Assembly: GCA_937864815.1 (NCBI GenBank)
Contig: CALMJY010000345.1
Span: forward strand, 1-41,609
Direction of reading: 5' to 3'
Source of the DNA: an uncultured Bacteroidota bacterium
GTDB taxonomy: Bacteria > Bacteroidota > Bacteroidia > Bacteroidales > VadinHA17
Length of the DNA: 41,609 nucleotides
Part shown: positions 30,935 through 39,729 of the stretch, one piece after another
How the letters are laid out: the number at the start of each line of letters is the position of its first letter
Numbering within the stretch: the first letter of the stretch is position 1
Made by a program: the position numbers and the translations under genes
The notes under the pieces: generated by a model
What the model was told of the DNA's origin: nothing
Seen by the model: only the letters and a program-made list of their open reading frames with translations
Databases searched by the model: none

Positions 30935-31018
30935 AACAACTTAAGATTTATTTATTAACAATTTTCTCTGTAAATTGTTGTTGATAGCTATTTAAATGTA
31001 TTTGTTCATAATACAATT

Positions 31019-31804
31019 TCAGATAAAAATTTCTCCTTTCAAATATAATCTGCATTCCCCGCTTATCTCTACTCTGTCGCCTTTTATTTTACAATAAAGG
31101 AATCCTTTTCTGGCTGAAAGCTGTATTGCAGATAGAGAATCCTTTCCAAGCCGTTGAGACCAATAAGGAGTTAGTGTGGTATGGGCAGAACCAGTAACAG
31201 GATCTTCATCAACACCTGATTGTGGTCCAAAAAATCGTGAAACAAAATCTACATTTTCTCCCGGAGCGGTAACAATAACACCTCTGCAGTCAAGGGCTTT
31301 AATTGTATTCAGATTTGGTTTCAGGAGCTTTATTTCTGTTTCGGAACGGAAAACAAGCATATAATCTGTCTTACCTTTAAATATCTGTACCGGACTGATG
31401 TTGAAACAGTCTCCGGTCAGTGTGTTTGGTTCTGCCTGTGCAATTACATCTGCAGGAAAATTCAGTGTAAGCAGTTCTCCAGATCTGGTTACTGAAAGTT
31501 CTCCTGACCTCAATGATTTAAACCTGATTTTATTTCCTTCATGCTTTTCATGATAAAACAGGACATACGCCGTTGCAAGTGTTGCATGACCACACAAATC
31601 AACCTCAACAGTTGGAGTGAACCACCTGATCTGATAATGATCCCCGTCATTTACACAGAAAGCTGTTTCCGAAAGATTATTTTCCATGGCAATTTTCTGC
31701 ATAATGTCGTCTTTCAGCCAGGACTTCAGGGGACAAACAGCTGCCGGATTTCCTTTAAAAATCTCTTCCGCAAAGGCATCGACCTGATATATTTTTTGAC
31801 TCAT
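31019..31804 (-). CDS. PhzF-family isomerase/epimerase-like protein
   Basis: This 261-residue protein has the two-fold pseudo-symmetric diaminopimelate-epimerase fold of the PhzF family. Diagnostic motifs are YQVDAFAEEIFKGNPAAV at the start, the catalytic glutamate Glu46 in NNLSETAF, DLCGHATLA in the first half and DEDPVTGSAHTTL in the second. True phenazine synthesis needs further phz genes, which are absent, so this is one of the many housekeeping PhzF-like proteins of unknown substrate. It is divergent from the polyprenyl synthase with about 226 nt between the starts. Confidence 0.9.
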   Translation of the reverse strand: MSQKIYQVDAFAEEIFKGNPAAVCPLKSWLKDDIMQKIAMENNLSETAFCVNDGDHYQIRWFTPTVEVDLCGHATLATAYVLFYHEKHEGNKIRFKSLRSGELSVTRSGELLTLNFPADVIAQAEPNTLTGDCFNISPVQIFKGKTDYMLVFRSETEIKLLKPNLNTIKALDCRGVIVTAPGENVDFVSRFFGPQSGVDEDPVTGSAHTTLTPYWSQRLGKDSLSAIQLSARKGFLYCKIKGDRVEISGECRLYLKGEIFI

Positions 31805-32007
31805 AACCTGAATAGAATTACAGTAAACATGTTTATCAGACTGAAATTTAATTAAATGTCAGCAAACAGGAATATTTTATTACTAATTTAAGCTTTTATC
31901 AGAATATGTATTGTTTATTAAAAATAATACCCATAGCAGGCAATTATTGACATAAATCATTTAGCATATCGTTATATTTATCTCATTCAATGAACAATAA
32001 TTTTATG

Positions 32008-32015
32008 TATGTTTG
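32008..32015 (+). promoter_or_regulatory. Putative -7 element for the polyprenyl synthase
   Basis: TATGTTTG matches TAnnTTTG. The predicted start near 32022 leaves a leader of only about 9 nt before ATG 32031 and excludes the in-frame TTG at 32013. Confidence 0.4.
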
Positions 32016-32030
32016 AGCTATAGAATTATT

Positions 32031-33005
32031 ATGTCGGTACTGGATAAAATAAAAAACCCTGTTGAAAAGGAGATGGCCGAATTTGAGGCCTATTTCAGCA
32101 GAACCATGCGTAGCGACATTCCCCTGCTTAACATTATTCTGAATTATATTCTTCGCCGCAAGGGGAAACAAATGAGACCATTACTGGTTTTTCTTACTGC
32201 AAAACTGAATGGAAATATTTCTGAGGCGACATTTGTGGCAGCTACATTTATAGAGCTCCTTCATACAGCATCTCTGGTTCACGATGATGTTGTTGACGAT
32301 GCGGGTGAAAGAAGAGGTTCTCTATCAGTTAATGCGCTCTGGAATTCGAAAATTGCAGTGCTTGTGGGAGATTATATGCTTTCAAAAGGGATGCTTATCA
32401 GTGTTGAAAAGAGTCGCTTTGATATGCTCGAAATTGTTTCTGAGGCTGTAAAATCGATGAGTGAAGGTGAGCTTCTGCAATTGCAAAAATCAAGAAAACT
32501 GAATATAACAGAAAATGACTACTTCAGGATTATTCTCCGTAAAACAGCGGCATTGATTGCAGCATGTACTGCCTGTGGTGCAAGGTCTGTAACGGATAAT
32601 CCAGACACAATTCAGTTAATGAAAGAATTTGGAGAGAATATCGGTATTGCCTTCCAAATCAGGGATGATCTTCTTGATTATGAAAGCACAGGATTAACCG
32701 GTAAAGCTCCGGGAAATGATATAAAAGAAAAAAAAATTACTCTGCCACTGATATATGCCCTGGAGCAATCATCCTACTTAAAAAGACGTCATATCCTCGG
32801 AATCGTTAAAAGCAAGAAAAAATCCAAGACAGAAATTACAGAAGTAATAAGCTTTGTTTCAGAATACGGAGGTATGGATTATGCAGAAACAAAAATGAAT
32901 CAGTACAGGGATAAAGCCCTGGCAATACTGGATTCCTATGCCGATTCGGAAATCAAAAGCTCCCTTAAAGAATTTGTCTTATATACGACAGCAAGAAAGA
33001 AATAA
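32031..33005 (+). CDS. ispB: Polyprenyl diphosphate synthase (trans, long-chain)
   Basis: This enzyme extends allylic diphosphates with isopentenyl diphosphate to a long all-trans chain, most likely the menaquinone side chain here. It has 324 residues. The first Asp-rich motif is LVHDDVVDDAGERRG and the second is FQIRDDLLDYES, both complete, with KGKQMRP near residue 45 for diphosphate binding. Small residues before the first motif suit long products, but the exact chain length cannot be read. Menaquinone would be the substrate for the ACIII encoded 5 kb upstream. It is convergent with the MFS transporter, 5 nt between the stops. Confidence 0.92.
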   Translation: MSVLDKIKNPVEKEMAEFEAYFSRTMRSDIPLLNIILNYILRRKGKQMRPLLVFLTAKLNGNISEATFVAATFIELLHTASLVHDDVVDDAGERRGSLSVNALWNSKIAVLVGDYMLSKGMLISVEKSRFDMLEIVSEAVKSMSEGELLQLQKSRKLNITENDYFRIILRKTAALIAACTACGARSVTDNPDTIQLMKEFGENIGIAFQIRDDLLDYESTGLTGKAPGNDIKEKKITLPLIYALEQSSYLKRRHILGIVKSKKKSKTEITEVISFVSEYGGMDYAETKMNQYRDKALAILDSYADSEIKSSLKEFVLYTTARKK

Positions 33006-33010
33006 CATTT

Positions 33011-34297
33011 CTAACCCTCTGCAACAAGATCTATCTTGGCAACCTTCGTCAGATCCTTTACATATTTTCTCGAACCCAGCCAGAAAAGCAATGATCCAAT
33101 GAGCAGAATAAATGGAAGTGATTCCAGTGCTGTCTTTATGCTGGTAAGATCATATATTTTCCCTATAACAATAGGAGCCATAGATGCTCCAAGCAAATTC
33201 TGAACCACTACAGCAATGGCATATGATGTTGCCCTGAGTCCGGGATGTATAACATCCTGAGTAACTGCTGCAGCTCCTGATATAAACATTAACACAAGTA
33301 TACCAAATACAAGCAGAACAACATATTGCATAGATCCTTTAAGCAAAGCAAGTGCAATAAAAAGAACGATTGCTGCCAGCAAAGTAGTAAGAGCAGGAAA
33401 GAGCAGCCTTGCATTATCTTTTGTCCTTCGCCAGCGATCAGTAAGTATACCACCCAGAGGTGCACCCACAATTGCCAGCATCATCACAATACTTGCCATT
33501 TGTCCTGCCTTGTCCTGTGGAACCCCTCGAACTTTTTCAAAATATGTTGGAAGCCAGGTAAGCAGGGAAGTAGTCACAAAAACAACAGCTGCCATTCCAA
33601 AATATGTAAAGATTACAGAGGGTCTTGTAAGAAACTCCTTAACTATATCCTTCTTCTCCATCTTAATCATATTGTTCTTCTTATCAACAAATGAAAGATC
33701 TACTGTTTTGTAATCCTTAACAAATAGAAAAAGTATTGCAACCAGTAATCCCGGAATCGCTACAATTCCAAATGCGTGTTTCCAGCCAAGATGAACCGCT
33801 ATCATACCTCCAAGAAGGACACCTATTGCTGAGCCCAGAGGAATAGCCGCATTCCAGATTCCAATCATCTTTGCTCTTTTGTCCAGGGGATATAAACCTG
33901 ATATCATTGCACTTCCCCCCGGGGCATAACCAGCCTCTCCCACTCCTATCAGAATTCTGGCCATAAAGAGCTGAACAAAGTTTCCTGTAAGAGCACACAA
34001 AGCCGTTGCGAGACTCCAGATTATTGCCATCACTCCAATGGTTTTTGTCCTGCTCCATCTGTCAACAAGAATAGAAATAGGGAATGTAAGAATGACAATA
34101 GCCCAGTAAACAGCAGAAACAAGAAGTCCGCTTTGTGTATGTGTAATTCCCCAGTCTTTCTCAATAGAGGTGAACATCGATGTAACAACCATCCTGTCAA
34201 TATAATCGAACATGTACAACAGGAAAAGGAGAACAAAAACATAATTGGAGTATCCTTTTGAGAAAAGATACCCTGTGGGGTTTTCTGACTTATTCAT
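33011..34297 (-). CDS. MFS transporter (ACS/spinster-like)
   Basis: This is a 428-residue major facilitator with about twelve helices. The helix 1 motif YMFDYIDRMVVTSM followed by SIEKDWGITHTQSGLLVSAVYW is typical of the ACS (anion:cation symporter) and spinster-like groups. The loop 2-3 motif LVDRWSRTKTIG and the loop 8-9 copy GGILTDRWRRTKDN are conserved MFS signatures. A charged cytoplasmic loop of about 35 residues separates the two halves. Such proteins carry organic acids, sugar acids or other small anions, but the substrate is not evident. It is divergent from the CoA-binding protein gene. Confidence 0.88.
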   Translation of the reverse strand: MNKSENPTGYLFSKGYSNYVFVLLFLLYMFDYIDRMVVTSMFTSIEKDWGITHTQSGLLVSAVYWAIVILTFPISILVDRWSRTKTIGVMAIIWSLATALCALTGNFVQLFMARILIGVGEAGYAPGGSAMISGLYPLDKRAKMIGIWNAAIPLGSAIGVLLGGMIAVHLGWKHAFGIVAIPGLLVAILFLFVKDYKTVDLSFVDKKNNMIKMEKKDIVKEFLTRPSVIFTYFGMAAVVFVTTSLLTWLPTYFEKVRGVPQDKAGQMASIVMMLAIVGAPLGGILTDRWRRTKDNARLLFPALTTLLAAIVLFIALALLKGSMQYVVLLVFGILVLMFISGAAAVTQDVIHPGLRATSYAIAVVVQNLLGASMAPIVIGKIYDLTSIKTALESLPFILLIGSLLFWLGSRKYVKDLTKVAKIDLVAEG

Positions 34298-34439
34298 ACT
34301 GGTTATTCTTTGGTAATCCTTAATACCAAGTAAATAAAAAAATATGTCTTTTATTAATTTTGTACTACTTTTAAGTCTTTATACCCATATAGGGTTATTG
34401 ACATTTTAGAATTATTAATTATCAAATTATTCAACTGCT

Positions 34440-34889
34440 ATGGCATCTTTTAAACAAATAGAAAGCTTTCTGTCCAGCACACCAATAGCTATGGCTGGTG
34501 TATCAAGGAATCCAAAAAAATTCGGACATACAGCATTTAAAGAATTGAGAGAAAAAGGCTTAGACCTTATTCCTGTTAATCCTGCTGCTGAGGAAATCCT
34601 TGGAGTTAAAGCTTATAAGAATATAGCATCCATTCCTTCAGCTGTTAACGGAGTTCTGATTATGACAAAAAAAGATCAGACAGCCGGTGTTGTGAGGGAT
34701 GCAAAAGAAAGAGGGATTAAGAATATCTGGATACAGCAGATGGCTGACAGCAGAGAAGCAATAAAAGCACTGGAAGGCAGTGATATAAATTATATTACAG
34801 GAGAATGCATAATGATGCATTACAAACCGCATAGTGTACATAAATTTCACAAAGCCATCAGAAAATTCTTCGGAGTATTTCCCAAATAG
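34440..34889 (+). CDS. CoA-binding domain protein (YccU-like)
   Basis: This 149-residue Rossmann-like protein resembles the CoA-binding domain found alone in YccU-type proteins and fused in succinyl-CoA synthetases. Support is the opening IAMAGVSRNPKKFGHTAFKEL (about 16-36), LIPVNPAAEEILGVKAYKNI, and NGVLIMTKKDQTAGVV in mid-protein. GVRDAKERGIKNIWIQQ-like and GECIMMHYKP segments follow. The function of stand-alone members is unknown. It starts a plus-strand run of seven genes. The gap to the next gene is 36 nt. Confidence 0.85.
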   Translation: MASFKQIESFLSSTPIAMAGVSRNPKKFGHTAFKELREKGLDLIPVNPAAEEILGVKAYKNIASIPSAVNGVLIMTKKDQTAGVVRDAKERGIKNIWIQQMADSREAIKALEGSDINYITGECIMMHYKPHSVHKFHKAIRKFFGVFPK

Positions 34890-34925
34890 TTATATTACAG
34901 GAAATTTTGAAAGCTATTTTTTGAA

Positions 34926-35333
34926 ATGGAATTAATACCAGAAAATTTTTCACTTGAGTTCAAAGTCCGGGATTATGAGTGTGATATTCAGGGTGTTGTA
35001 AATAATGCAAATTATCAGCATTATCTTGAGCACGCAAGGCATGAGTTCCTCCTTTCAAAAGGTATCAGTTTTGCAAAACTCCATAATGAAGGAATAGATC
35101 TGATCGTCACCCGGATTGAAATCGATTATAAATATCCGTTGAGAAGTAAGGACAGCTTTATTGTTACGGTTGACATTCAGAGGGAAGGTAATGTGAGGCT
35201 GGCTTTTATTCAGAGTATATACAGGATGCCTGACAAAAAGCTGATTGCTCACGGCAAAGTGACCGGGGTATCTACAAAAAACGGAAAACCGGTTGCCCCG
35301 GGCAATCTGATAGCCCTTCTGGGTCTTAAATAA
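34926..35333 (+). CDS. Acyl-CoA thioesterase (4HBT/YbgC-type hotdog fold)
   Basis: This 135-residue hotdog-fold enzyme hydrolyses an acyl-CoA to free acid and CoA. The catalytic region is VRDYECDIQGVVNNANYQHYL near residues 14-34. The conserved aspartate precedes GVVNNANY, and HARHEFLL follows in the long helix. Strands VTRIEIDYKYPLR and FIQSIYR complete the fold. The substrate is not readable; 4HBT-type enzymes act on short-chain or aromatic acyl-CoAs. It sits between a CoA-binding protein and an aldo/keto reductase, with short gaps of 36 and 24 nt. Confidence 0.88.
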   Translation: MELIPENFSLEFKVRDYECDIQGVVNNANYQHYLEHARHEFLLSKGISFAKLHNEGIDLIVTRIEIDYKYPLRSKDSFIVTVDIQREGNVRLAFIQSIYRMPDKKLIAHGKVTGVSTKNGKPVAPGNLIALLGLK

Positions 35334-35357
35334 CAAAGTATCACTAATCAGTATTAA

Positions 35358-36263
35358 ATGAAAAAAACACTCAATCGCAGGGAGTTTATTTCAAGAAGTG
35401 TTGGAGCAGGAGCCGGCACAATAATTCTGGGTAAAACTGTATTTGGTGCATACCCGGGAAATAGATCCATAAAGGATCCGCTTGAATTAATTCCTCTTGG
35501 AAATACCGGCATTAAAACCACATTCCTCGGCATGGGTACAGGATTCAGTGGAGGAAACCGTTCATCAAATATTACAAGGGCAGGAGTTGCTGAGTCATTA
35601 ATCCGTCAGGCATTTGAGAAAGGAATACGTTTTTTTGATTGTGCAGATACCTACGGTACTCATCCTTATACTGCTGCCGCCCTCAAAGGTATTCCCCGTG
35701 AAAAATATACTCTTATTTCCAAAATGTGGATTGATAGCGGAGGATTGCCCGAACCTGAAAGACCTGATGCAAATCTTGTTGTTGACAGGTTCCGGAAGGA
35801 GCTCAATACTGATTATATTGATGTGATACAGATACATTGTATGACTGATGGTCATTGGACTGATAAGCAGAAGAAGCAGATGGACATTCTTGAAAATCTG
35901 AAAGCCAGAAATGTAATAAAAGCTCATGGTGTTTCAGTCCATTCACTTGATGCAATGGAAGCTGCTGCTTCCTCTTCATGGGTAGATGTGATACATGTCC
36001 GGATAAACCCATTTGGAGAAGCAATGGATAAAAGTAACCCCGCACTGGTAGTCCCGGTTATTGAAAAACTTCACAAATCAGGAAAGGGAGTGATTGGGAT
36101 GAAGCTCATCGGGAATGGATCATTCAGAGAAGATTCTGACAAAATAGATGCATCCCTAAAATATGTATTAGGCCTTGGAACTGTAGATCTGATTACCATC
36201 GGATTTGAGAAACCGGAACAGATAGATAATTATCTTGCCCGTATAAGAAGTGCAATCGCCTGA
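35358..36263 (+). CDS. Aldo/keto reductase with twin-arginine signal
   Basis: This 301-residue TIM-barrel oxidoreductase reads FFDCADTYG near residue 93, ISKMW around 119 and IQIHCMT at about 156. These supply the Asp, Tyr, Lys and His of the aldo/keto reductase catalytic tetrad. The N-terminus is a twin-arginine signal (LNRREFISRS then a GAGAGTIILG segment), so a folded protein is probably exported, possibly with bound NADP. That is unusual because most family members are cytosolic. It is followed after 23 nt by an SMP-30-type lactonase with its own signal peptide. Together they could oxidise an aldose to lactone and hydrolyse it, but this is inference. Confidence 0.88.
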   Translation: MKKTLNRREFISRSVGAGAGTIILGKTVFGAYPGNRSIKDPLELIPLGNTGIKTTFLGMGTGFSGGNRSSNITRAGVAESLIRQAFEKGIRFFDCADTYGTHPYTAAALKGIPREKYTLISKMWIDSGGLPEPERPDANLVVDRFRKELNTDYIDVIQIHCMTDGHWTDKQKKQMDILENLKARNVIKAHGVSVHSLDAMEAAASSSWVDVIHVRINPFGEAMDKSNPALVVPVIEKLHKSGKGVIGMKLIGNGSFREDSDKIDASLKYVLGLGTVDLITIGFEKPEQIDNYLARIRSAIA

Positions 36264-36286
36264 ATTTTAACAAATAAATATGAGCC

Positions 36287-37189
36287 ATGAAAAAGCAATA
36301 CTTTGCATATTTTATCTTTTTAATTATTTTACTAACAGGATTCATTAAGGATAAAGATCTGTCAGGGATAATTGAGGATGGCATTCAGATTGAAAAGCTG
36401 GCGGAGGGATTTCTTTTTACAGAGGGTCCCACGGCAGATGCGCAGGGTAATGTATACTTTACTGATCAGCCAAATGACAGAATAATGATCTGGAAATCAT
36501 CCGGAGGGCTTGAAACATTTCTACAGCCCAGCGGAAGATCAAACGGATTGTCCTTTGATAGTAAAGGGAACCTATGGGCCTGTGCTGATGAAGAGAATGA
36601 ATTCTGGATGATTAAAGAAGATAAAAGTATCACAAAACATCCCATAAGATATAATGAAAGACTGCTCAATGGACCAAACGATTTATGGATTGATGTCAAC
36701 GGGGGGATCTATTTTACTGATCCTTTTTACAAAAGACCCTGGTGGAAGCACAATGAGATGCCCCAGGATATTCAGGGTGTTTATTATTTAAGTCCTGATG
36801 GAAAAACCATTAACCGAATAATAAGTGACCTCAGGCAGCCAAACGGAATAGTAGGTACTCCGGATGGTAAAACTCTTTTTGTTGCTGATATTGGTGATAA
36901 TAAAACCTATAAATACAACATTGTCAGAAATGGCGTTGTTGAAAATAAACAACTTTTCTGCGAGCTTGGATCTGATGGTATGACAATAGATACCAGGGGA
37001 AATATTTATCTGACAGGCAAAGGAATTACAATATTTGACAAAACCGGGGAAAAACTCGGGAATATCCCTGTTCCTGAAGGCTGGACTGCTAATGTTTGTT
37101 TCGGTGACAATGACCTGAAAAGTCTTTATATTACAGCAAGCAAAGGTCTGTACAGAATTAGGCTAAAAGTCAAAGGAACACGTGGTTAA
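36287..37189 (+). CDS. SMP-30/gluconolactonase-like beta-propeller protein
   Basis: This 300-residue protein has an N-terminal hydrophobic signal (about 1-20), so it is exported, and a six-bladed beta-propeller of the SMP-30/LRE type. Metal-site motifs are FTEGPTADAQGNVYFTDQ (Glu in the first blade), GPNDLWIDVNGGIYFTDP (Asn-Asp) and PNGIVGTPDGKTLFVAD. These proteins hydrolyse sugar lactones such as gluconolactone with a divalent metal. It pairs with the TAT-exported aldo/keto reductase immediately upstream, suggesting a periplasmic sugar-oxidation couple. The substrate is not known. Confidence 0.88.
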   Translation: MKKQYFAYFIFLIILLTGFIKDKDLSGIIEDGIQIEKLAEGFLFTEGPTADAQGNVYFTDQPNDRIMIWKSSGGLETFLQPSGRSNGLSFDSKGNLWACADEENEFWMIKEDKSITKHPIRYNERLLNGPNDLWIDVNGGIYFTDPFYKRPWWKHNEMPQDIQGVYYLSPDGKTINRIISDLRQPNGIVGTPDGKTLFVADIGDNKTYKYNIVRNGVVENKQLFCELGSDGMTIDTRGNIYLTGKGITIFDKTGEKLGNIPVPEGWTANVCFGDNDLKSLYITASKGLYRIRLKVKGTRG

Positions 37190-37345
37190 ATGGATGTTCC
37201 AGACTTTTAATATCTAATTAACATTTCTTAACAGCCTTGATGTTTTTTCCGTAAAACATTTCGCTTTATTTTGTGTTACATTTCAGTAGTTTTACAGCTC
37301 TTCAATAAGAAGATGGTTACAATAAAGAAATATAATATATTGGCT

Positions 37346-37537
37346 ATGGACGGTACCCGCAGAGCAGATATAAAGCCAGGAATTGATGTTATGGTCGAAT
37401 TATCAGAAGATAAAAGAACAGGTCGCCTTACTGGAGGAAAAGTAAAGGAGATCCTTACATCCTCACCAAATCATCCTCACGGGATTAAAGTAATTCTTGA
37501 AAACGGACAGATAGGCCGGATTAAGCAAATAGTCTGA
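37346..37537 (+). CDS. ywbE: YwbE family protein (DUF2196)
   Basis: This is a 63-residue protein from ATG 37346, starting MDGTRRADIKPGI. Conserved pieces DKRTGRLTGGKVKEIL, TSSPNHPHGIKVILE and GQIGRI are the YwbE signature, known from Bacillus and many other bacteria without an assigned function. Starts at 37313 or 37271 are in frame but would add 11-25 residues not expected from the family's usual size of about 65. It is a lone small gene between the lactonase and pfk, 156 nt after the former. Confidence 0.85.
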   Translation: MDGTRRADIKPGIDVMVELSEDKRTGRLTGGKVKEILTSSPNHPHGIKVILENGQIGRIKQIV

Positions 37538-37560
37538 ACCTGCCTTTTATCCCCGATCGA

Positions 37561-37578
37561 TATTTTTGCTTATCTTTG
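37561..37578 (+). promoter_or_regulatory. Tandem -7 elements for pfk
   Basis: TATTTTTG (37561-37568) and TATCTTTG (37571-37578) both match TAnnTTTG, 10 nt apart. The second predicts a start near 37585 and a leader of about 60 nt before ATG 37644. Confidence 0.45.
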
Positions 37579-37643
37579 GTTCTCCTGATACTTAGATGGT
37601 TATCCGGAGATGGTCGATTATCATAATCTATATATAAGGTAAG

Positions 37644-38969
37644 ATGAAAGCCGAGGATTTTATTGTTAAAACGCTGGGGAAAGAAAATGTTGAAACCCCT
37701 TTAAAGCATAACAGAAGAGAAGGCAGCCCTATTTACAAATTTGTCAGGGACGAAGAGAGAATCATATATGATACCTCCCTTGAATACTTTTTAAGATGCA
37801 GGGAAAGCAATGAGATGCCTATTTCATTTGAGAAAGCAGGTCCACGTGAAATGCTGTTTTTCGAACCAGCTAAAACAAAAGTGGCAATTGTAACCTGCGG
37901 AGGACTCTGTCCTGGCCTTAACAATGTCATCCGAAGTCTTGTAAATGAACTAACATACCGTTATGGTATCAACAGGATTATAGGTATTAAATATGGTTTT
38001 GAAGGTCTTGTTTCCAGCTATAATCATCCTGTAATAGAACTTACTGCACCAATGGTTAGCAATATTCATCTTATCGGAGGTTCTGTTCTGGGTTCTTCAC
38101 GCGGAAACCAGGATGTTGAAAAGATAGTTGATACGCTGGAGATCATGAATATCAATATCCTGTTTTGTATCGGTGGTGACGGTACCCTCCGCGGGGCACA
38201 TGATATTCACAGGGAGATCGAAAAAAGAAAACTGAAAATAAGTATTGCCGGAATACCTAAGACCATAGATAATGATATTGATATGATTCAGAAATCTTTT
38301 GGTTTTGAAACAGCATTTTCAGAAGCAAGAGACATCATCAGGAATGCCCATAATGAAGCTGCCGGAGCAAATAACGGAATTGCGCTGATTAAGGTTATGG
38401 GAAGGGATTCGGGATTTATTGCAGCAAGTGCAGCATTGGCAGTACAGGAGGTAAATTTCGTTCTGGTCCCTGAAAGCGATTTTGATCTTTATGGTACAAG
38501 AGGTTTCCTGAAAGTACTGAGGAAGCGACTGGAAGATCGAAAACATGCTGTAATTGTTGTAGCAGAGGGTGCCGGACAACATCTCTTTGAAGATACAGTA
38601 ACTGTAAAAGACGCCTCCGGAAATATTAAACATAAGGATATTGGTGTATTTTTGAAGGATAAAATATCAGAAGAATTTAAGAACAAGAATTTTCCCCATT
38701 CAATCAGGTATATCGATCCAAGCTATATTATAAGAAGTACGCCGGCCAATGCAAACGACAGCAAATTCTGTAACCTTTTGGCACAGAATGCAGTTCATGC
38801 TTCACTGGCAGGAAAAACAGATTTTGTGGTGGGATTCTGGAACAACCAATTTACACTTATGCCAATACCCATGGTGACCACCAAAAGAAAAAAAATTGAT
38901 GTCGAAGGGGAACTTTGGTGGAATGTACTTGAGGCAACTGGTCAGCCGGTCAGTATGAAAAATCCCTGA
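37644..38969 (+). CDS. pfkA: 6-phosphofructokinase (plant-like, group with Gly/Lys active-site pair)
   Basis: This enzyme phosphorylates fructose 6-phosphate to the 1,6-bisphosphate in glycolysis (EC 2.7.1.11 if ATP-dependent). It has 441 residues, longer than the roughly 320 of E. coli. The phosphate donor motif is GGDGT (Gly180 at the E. coli 104 position) and the catalytic motif PKTIDNDI has Lys206 at the 124 position and Asp209 as base. Classical ATP enzymes have Gly/Gly there and pyrophosphate enzymes Asp/Lys. The Gly/Lys pair resembles plant ATP-dependent enzymes and the long Bacteroidota/spirochaete group, so ATP is favoured. CGGLCPGLNNVIR and GGSVLGSSRG bind substrate. The next gene starts 1 nt after the stop. 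Confidence 0.92.
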   Translation: MKAEDFIVKTLGKENVETPLKHNRREGSPIYKFVRDEERIIYDTSLEYFLRCRESNEMPISFEKAGPREMLFFEPAKTKVAIVTCGGLCPGLNNVIRSLVNELTYRYGINRIIGIKYGFEGLVSSYNHPVIELTAPMVSNIHLIGGSVLGSSRGNQDVEKIVDTLEIMNINILFCIGGDGTLRGAHDIHREIEKRKLKISIAGIPKTIDNDIDMIQKSFGFETAFSEARDIIRNAHNEAAGANNGIALIKVMGRDSGFIAASAALAVQEVNFVLVPESDFDLYGTRGFLKVLRKRLEDRKHAVIVVAEGAGQHLFEDTVTVKDASGNIKHKDIGVFLKDKISEEFKNKNFPHSIRYIDPSYIIRSTPANANDSKFCNLLAQNAVHASLAGKTDFVVGFWNNQFTLMPIPMVTTKRKKIDVEGELWWNVLEATGQPVSMKNP

Positions 38970-38970
38970 T

Positions 38971-39576
38971 ATGATCCGAAATGTAATTTTTGATCTGGGA
39001 AATGTTCTTATCAGTTTCCGGCCTTCAGAATACCTCGATACCAAAGAGTATCTGTTAGAAAAAAAAGAAACTATCCTTAAGGATATTTTCAATGCACGTG
39101 AATGGCTTCAGCTTGATAATGGAGATATAACTATCTCCGAAGCCATAAACAGTATTAATGAAAGATCAAATCTTTCAAAGGAGGAGATAGCCCATATTTT
39201 CAATTTAAGGACTGATTTGATGGTTCCTCTTGACCAGAACGTAAATCTTCTCCCAGATCTTAAAAAAAGAGGGTACAGGTTATTCTATCTTTCAAATTTT
39301 CCAATAGATATTTTTCATGAAGTAAAATCGGGATATTATTTTTTCAATTACTTTGACGGAGGAATTATTTCAGCTGAAGTCAGATTTTCCAAACCTCACA
39401 AACGGATATATGAAATCCTATTAGAGAAGTATTCACTCCTGCCTGAGGAGTCTCTTTTTATAGATGACCTTGAAATAAATGTTATGGCAGCCATGACAGT
39501 TGGAATGAATGGTCTGGTGACCCATGGTTCCCGTGAAGTTTCAGGTGAAATTAAAAGAGCACTTTCAATTGAATAA
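38971..39576 (+). CDS. HAD-superfamily phosphatase (YihX-like)
   Basis: This 201-residue subclass IA HAD hydrolase opens VIFDLGNVLISFRP. The nucleophile is the Asp in DLGNVL and the usual second Asp of the loop is Gly, as in YihX and haloacid-dehalogenase-like members. Later motifs are FYLSNFPI, FSKPHKRIYEILL with the conserved lysine, and LFIDDLEINVMAAM. YihX removes phosphate from glucose 1-phosphate, and the close coupling to pfk (one nucleotide between the stop and this ATG) suits a role in sugar-phosphate balance. The substrate is otherwise unproven. A 168-nt non-coding gap to uvrC follows. Confidence 0.88.
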   Translation: MIRNVIFDLGNVLISFRPSEYLDTKEYLLEKKETILKDIFNAREWLQLDNGDITISEAINSINERSNLSKEEIAHIFNLRTDLMVPLDQNVNLLPDLKKRGYRLFYLSNFPIDIFHEVKSGYYFFNYFDGGIISAEVRFSKPHKRIYEILLEKYSLLPEESLFIDDLEINVMAAMTVGMNGLVTHGSREVSGEIKRALSIE

Positions 39577-39729
39577 ATAAAACCAGTTGATTTTGACTTT
39601 CCAGAATTAAAAATTCATGTCCAACGGCCCGCCTCTATCAAATTATTCAGTTCTCACACAGTTAAACAAAGGCATTTTTACAGCTAAATTGCTGTATATT
39701 AGGACTTTAAAGCATGATTAGCATTTATA

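Noticed and set aside
31019-31804. Phenazine biosynthesis
   Set aside because: Only a PhzF-like gene is present; the family is widespread outside phenazine producers and no other phz gene is seen.
33326-33694. 122-codon plus-strand frame antisense to the MFS gene
   Set aside because: It is a shadow of the well-supported MFS coding sequence on the opposite strand, with Cys/His/Ser-rich nonsense composition.
37838-37853. Second CACGTG site resembling parS inside pfk
   Set aside because: AGGTCCACGTGAAATG matches only about 12 of 16 positions and is explained by the coding sequence (GPREM).
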